Assembly (NCBI GenBank): GCA_023388515.1
Contig: JAEWGD010000010.1
Span: 1 to 5,793 of the forward strand
DNA from: Bacillota bacterium
GTDB lineage: Bacteria; Bacillota; Clostridia; Oscillospirales; Ruminococcaceae
Direction of reading: 5' to 3'
DNA: 5,793 nt
The translations under genes and the position numbers were made by a program. The notes beneath the pieces were generated by a model that was not told where the DNA came from, did no database searches, and was given only the letters and a program-made list of their open reading frames with translations. Below are positions 5,158-5,793 of this stretch, one piece after another; the stretch's first letter is position 1, and each line of letters starts with the position of its first letter.

Positions 5158-5793
5158 ATGCAAGTTACTCTAATTAACTCAGTCAAGGGAAATGAAGTGC
5201 ATGGAACTGATACAGGCAAGAGAACTGGCTGTGGAATAAATTTAACAAGAGCCGACAATATGTCTAAGTATATAAAAGGCTCATATATGGTTGATCTTAA
5301 AGAGATTACTTGTGAAAAATGCAAGGTGGTTTTGGCGAAAAGAATTATAAAGGAAAGCCAAAAGGAACTGTCGAAAGAGCTTAAAGAAGAGAGCAAACGT
5401 GCTGCTCAAGGCTTACCACCAATCGAAAATGAGATGTCAAGGTCTGTGAATATGACTAAACCTAAGACGGTTAACCAGACTGAAATGTATCAGCCTAAGG
5501 CTATTGTAAATGAGATGAAGGTTGATAAAGTTGTTGCACAGCAAGCTTCACAGCCTACATATAATAAAACATCAACGGGTACGACAGAAAAATCAAGCTT
5601 TGCCCAGAAAGATGATATATTATCGCAGTTTGCTATACCAGTACCAAAGACTACGCAAGAACTAGAGCCAAAGCCAGTGTCAACAATTGCTAAGATTCAG
5701 CTTGATGATGAGTTGGAACAGTTTGCAATTCCAACACCAAAGGCAGAGCCAAAGCCAGTGCCAACAATTGCTAAGATTCAGCTTGATGATGAG
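5158..5793 (+). CDS. Repeat protein with N-terminal Cys/His cluster, function unknown (3' end outside window)
   Basis: The frame runs from ATG 5158 to the window edge without a stop, giving 212 residues. AGGGGGA (5146-5152) lies five bases before the ATG. Residues 1-65 look like a small domain with possible metal ligands H15, C25, C52 and C55 (VHGTDTGKRTGCGINL, later EITCEKCK). Residues 56-82 form a charged, lysine/glutamate-rich, probably helical segment. Residues 83-150 are polar and likely unstructured. From 152 a repeat begins: unit 1 is 152-182 (31 residues), unit 2 is 183-209 (27), unit 3 starts at 210. Each has an acidic start, then QFAIP-x-PK and a TIAKIQL end. There is no signal peptide or membrane segment. 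I have a general memory of similar short CGINL/ITCEKCK proteins in Clostridia, but no characterised function. Two promoters lie upstream. The strictly kept frame in the repeats supports a real gene. Confidence 0.85.
   Translation, partial: MQVTLINSVKGNEVHGTDTGKRTGCGINLTRADNMSKYIKGSYMVDLKEITCEKCKVVLAKRIIKESQKELSKELKEESKRAAQGLPPIENEMSRSVNMTKPKTVNQTEMYQPKAIVNEMKVDKVVAQQASQPTYNKTSTGTTEKSSFAQKDDILSQFAIPVPKTTQELEPKPVSTIAKIQLDDELEQFAIPTPKAEPKPVPTIAKIQLDDE
5611..5793 (+). repeat. Tandem in-frame repeat, 81-bp unit, continuing past the window
   Basis: Unit 1 is 5611-5703 (93 bp, more diverged, 12 bp longer), unit 2 is 5704-5784 (81 bp) and unit 3 starts at 5785. The segment 5665-5712 recurs at 5746-5793 with 47 of 48 bases identical, the one change being T5680 to C5761 (Ser to Pro). 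Such nucleotide identity, including third positions, points to recent duplication. Confidence 0.9.

Noticed and set aside
5136..5396. 86-codon - strand open frame
   Set aside because: It is antisense to the start of the repeat-protein gene, which has a promoter, a ribosome binding site and a Cys/His pattern.

Overview
The window looks like chromosome from a low-GC, spore-forming Firmicute, most likely a Clostridia member. The base composition is strongly AT-rich. Shine-Dalgarno sites are strong and GGAGG-type, GTG and TTG starts are used next to good ribosome binding sites, the tRNA gene encodes its own CCA end, and one gene encodes a LysM + GH18 protein of the cortex-lytic spore germination class (SleL/YaaH-like). 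No mobile element, CRISPR array or phage gene is visible. Most of it is ordinary housekeeping DNA; the less ordinary parts are the right end and a few RNA-level structures.

Left part, + strand: the last 32 codons of an unidentified gene (2-100), a weak terminator, then a well-formed promoter, a tRNA-Leu(CAA) gene (200-286) and its terminator. Next comes a two-gene unit: an RluA/RluD-family pseudouridine synthase (start best placed at GTG 391) and a small YwbE-family protein. It ends at a strong hairpin (1538-1570) shared with a convergent gene.

Middle part, - strand, read right to left from 4825 to 1555: a PptA-like 4-oxalocrotonate tautomerase family protein abuts maf (nucleotide pyrophosphatase). 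After them come the SleL-like spore hydrolase, a 57-residue single-span membrane protein, and two half-size TauE/SafE-family permease subunits overlapping by 4 bp. The hairpin between maf and the sleL-like gene is odd: it has the form of an intrinsic terminator, but its 3' arm is the ribosome binding site of the sleL-like gene, its U-tract overlaps the TTG start, and a sporulation-type -10 sequence sits in its loop side.

Right part: a 332-bp divergent intergenic region carries a - strand extended -10 promoter for the tautomerase-maf pair and two good sigma-A-type promoters on the + strand, with interlocked inverted repeats in the predicted long leader. These lead to a gene starting at ATG 5158 that stays open to the window end (212 codons seen). 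Its product has an N-terminal Cys/His cluster that looks metal-binding, a charged linker, then a 27-residue repeat whose 81-bp DNA unit is almost perfectly duplicated. I do not recognise a characterised function for it; it is the best candidate here for something undescribed.
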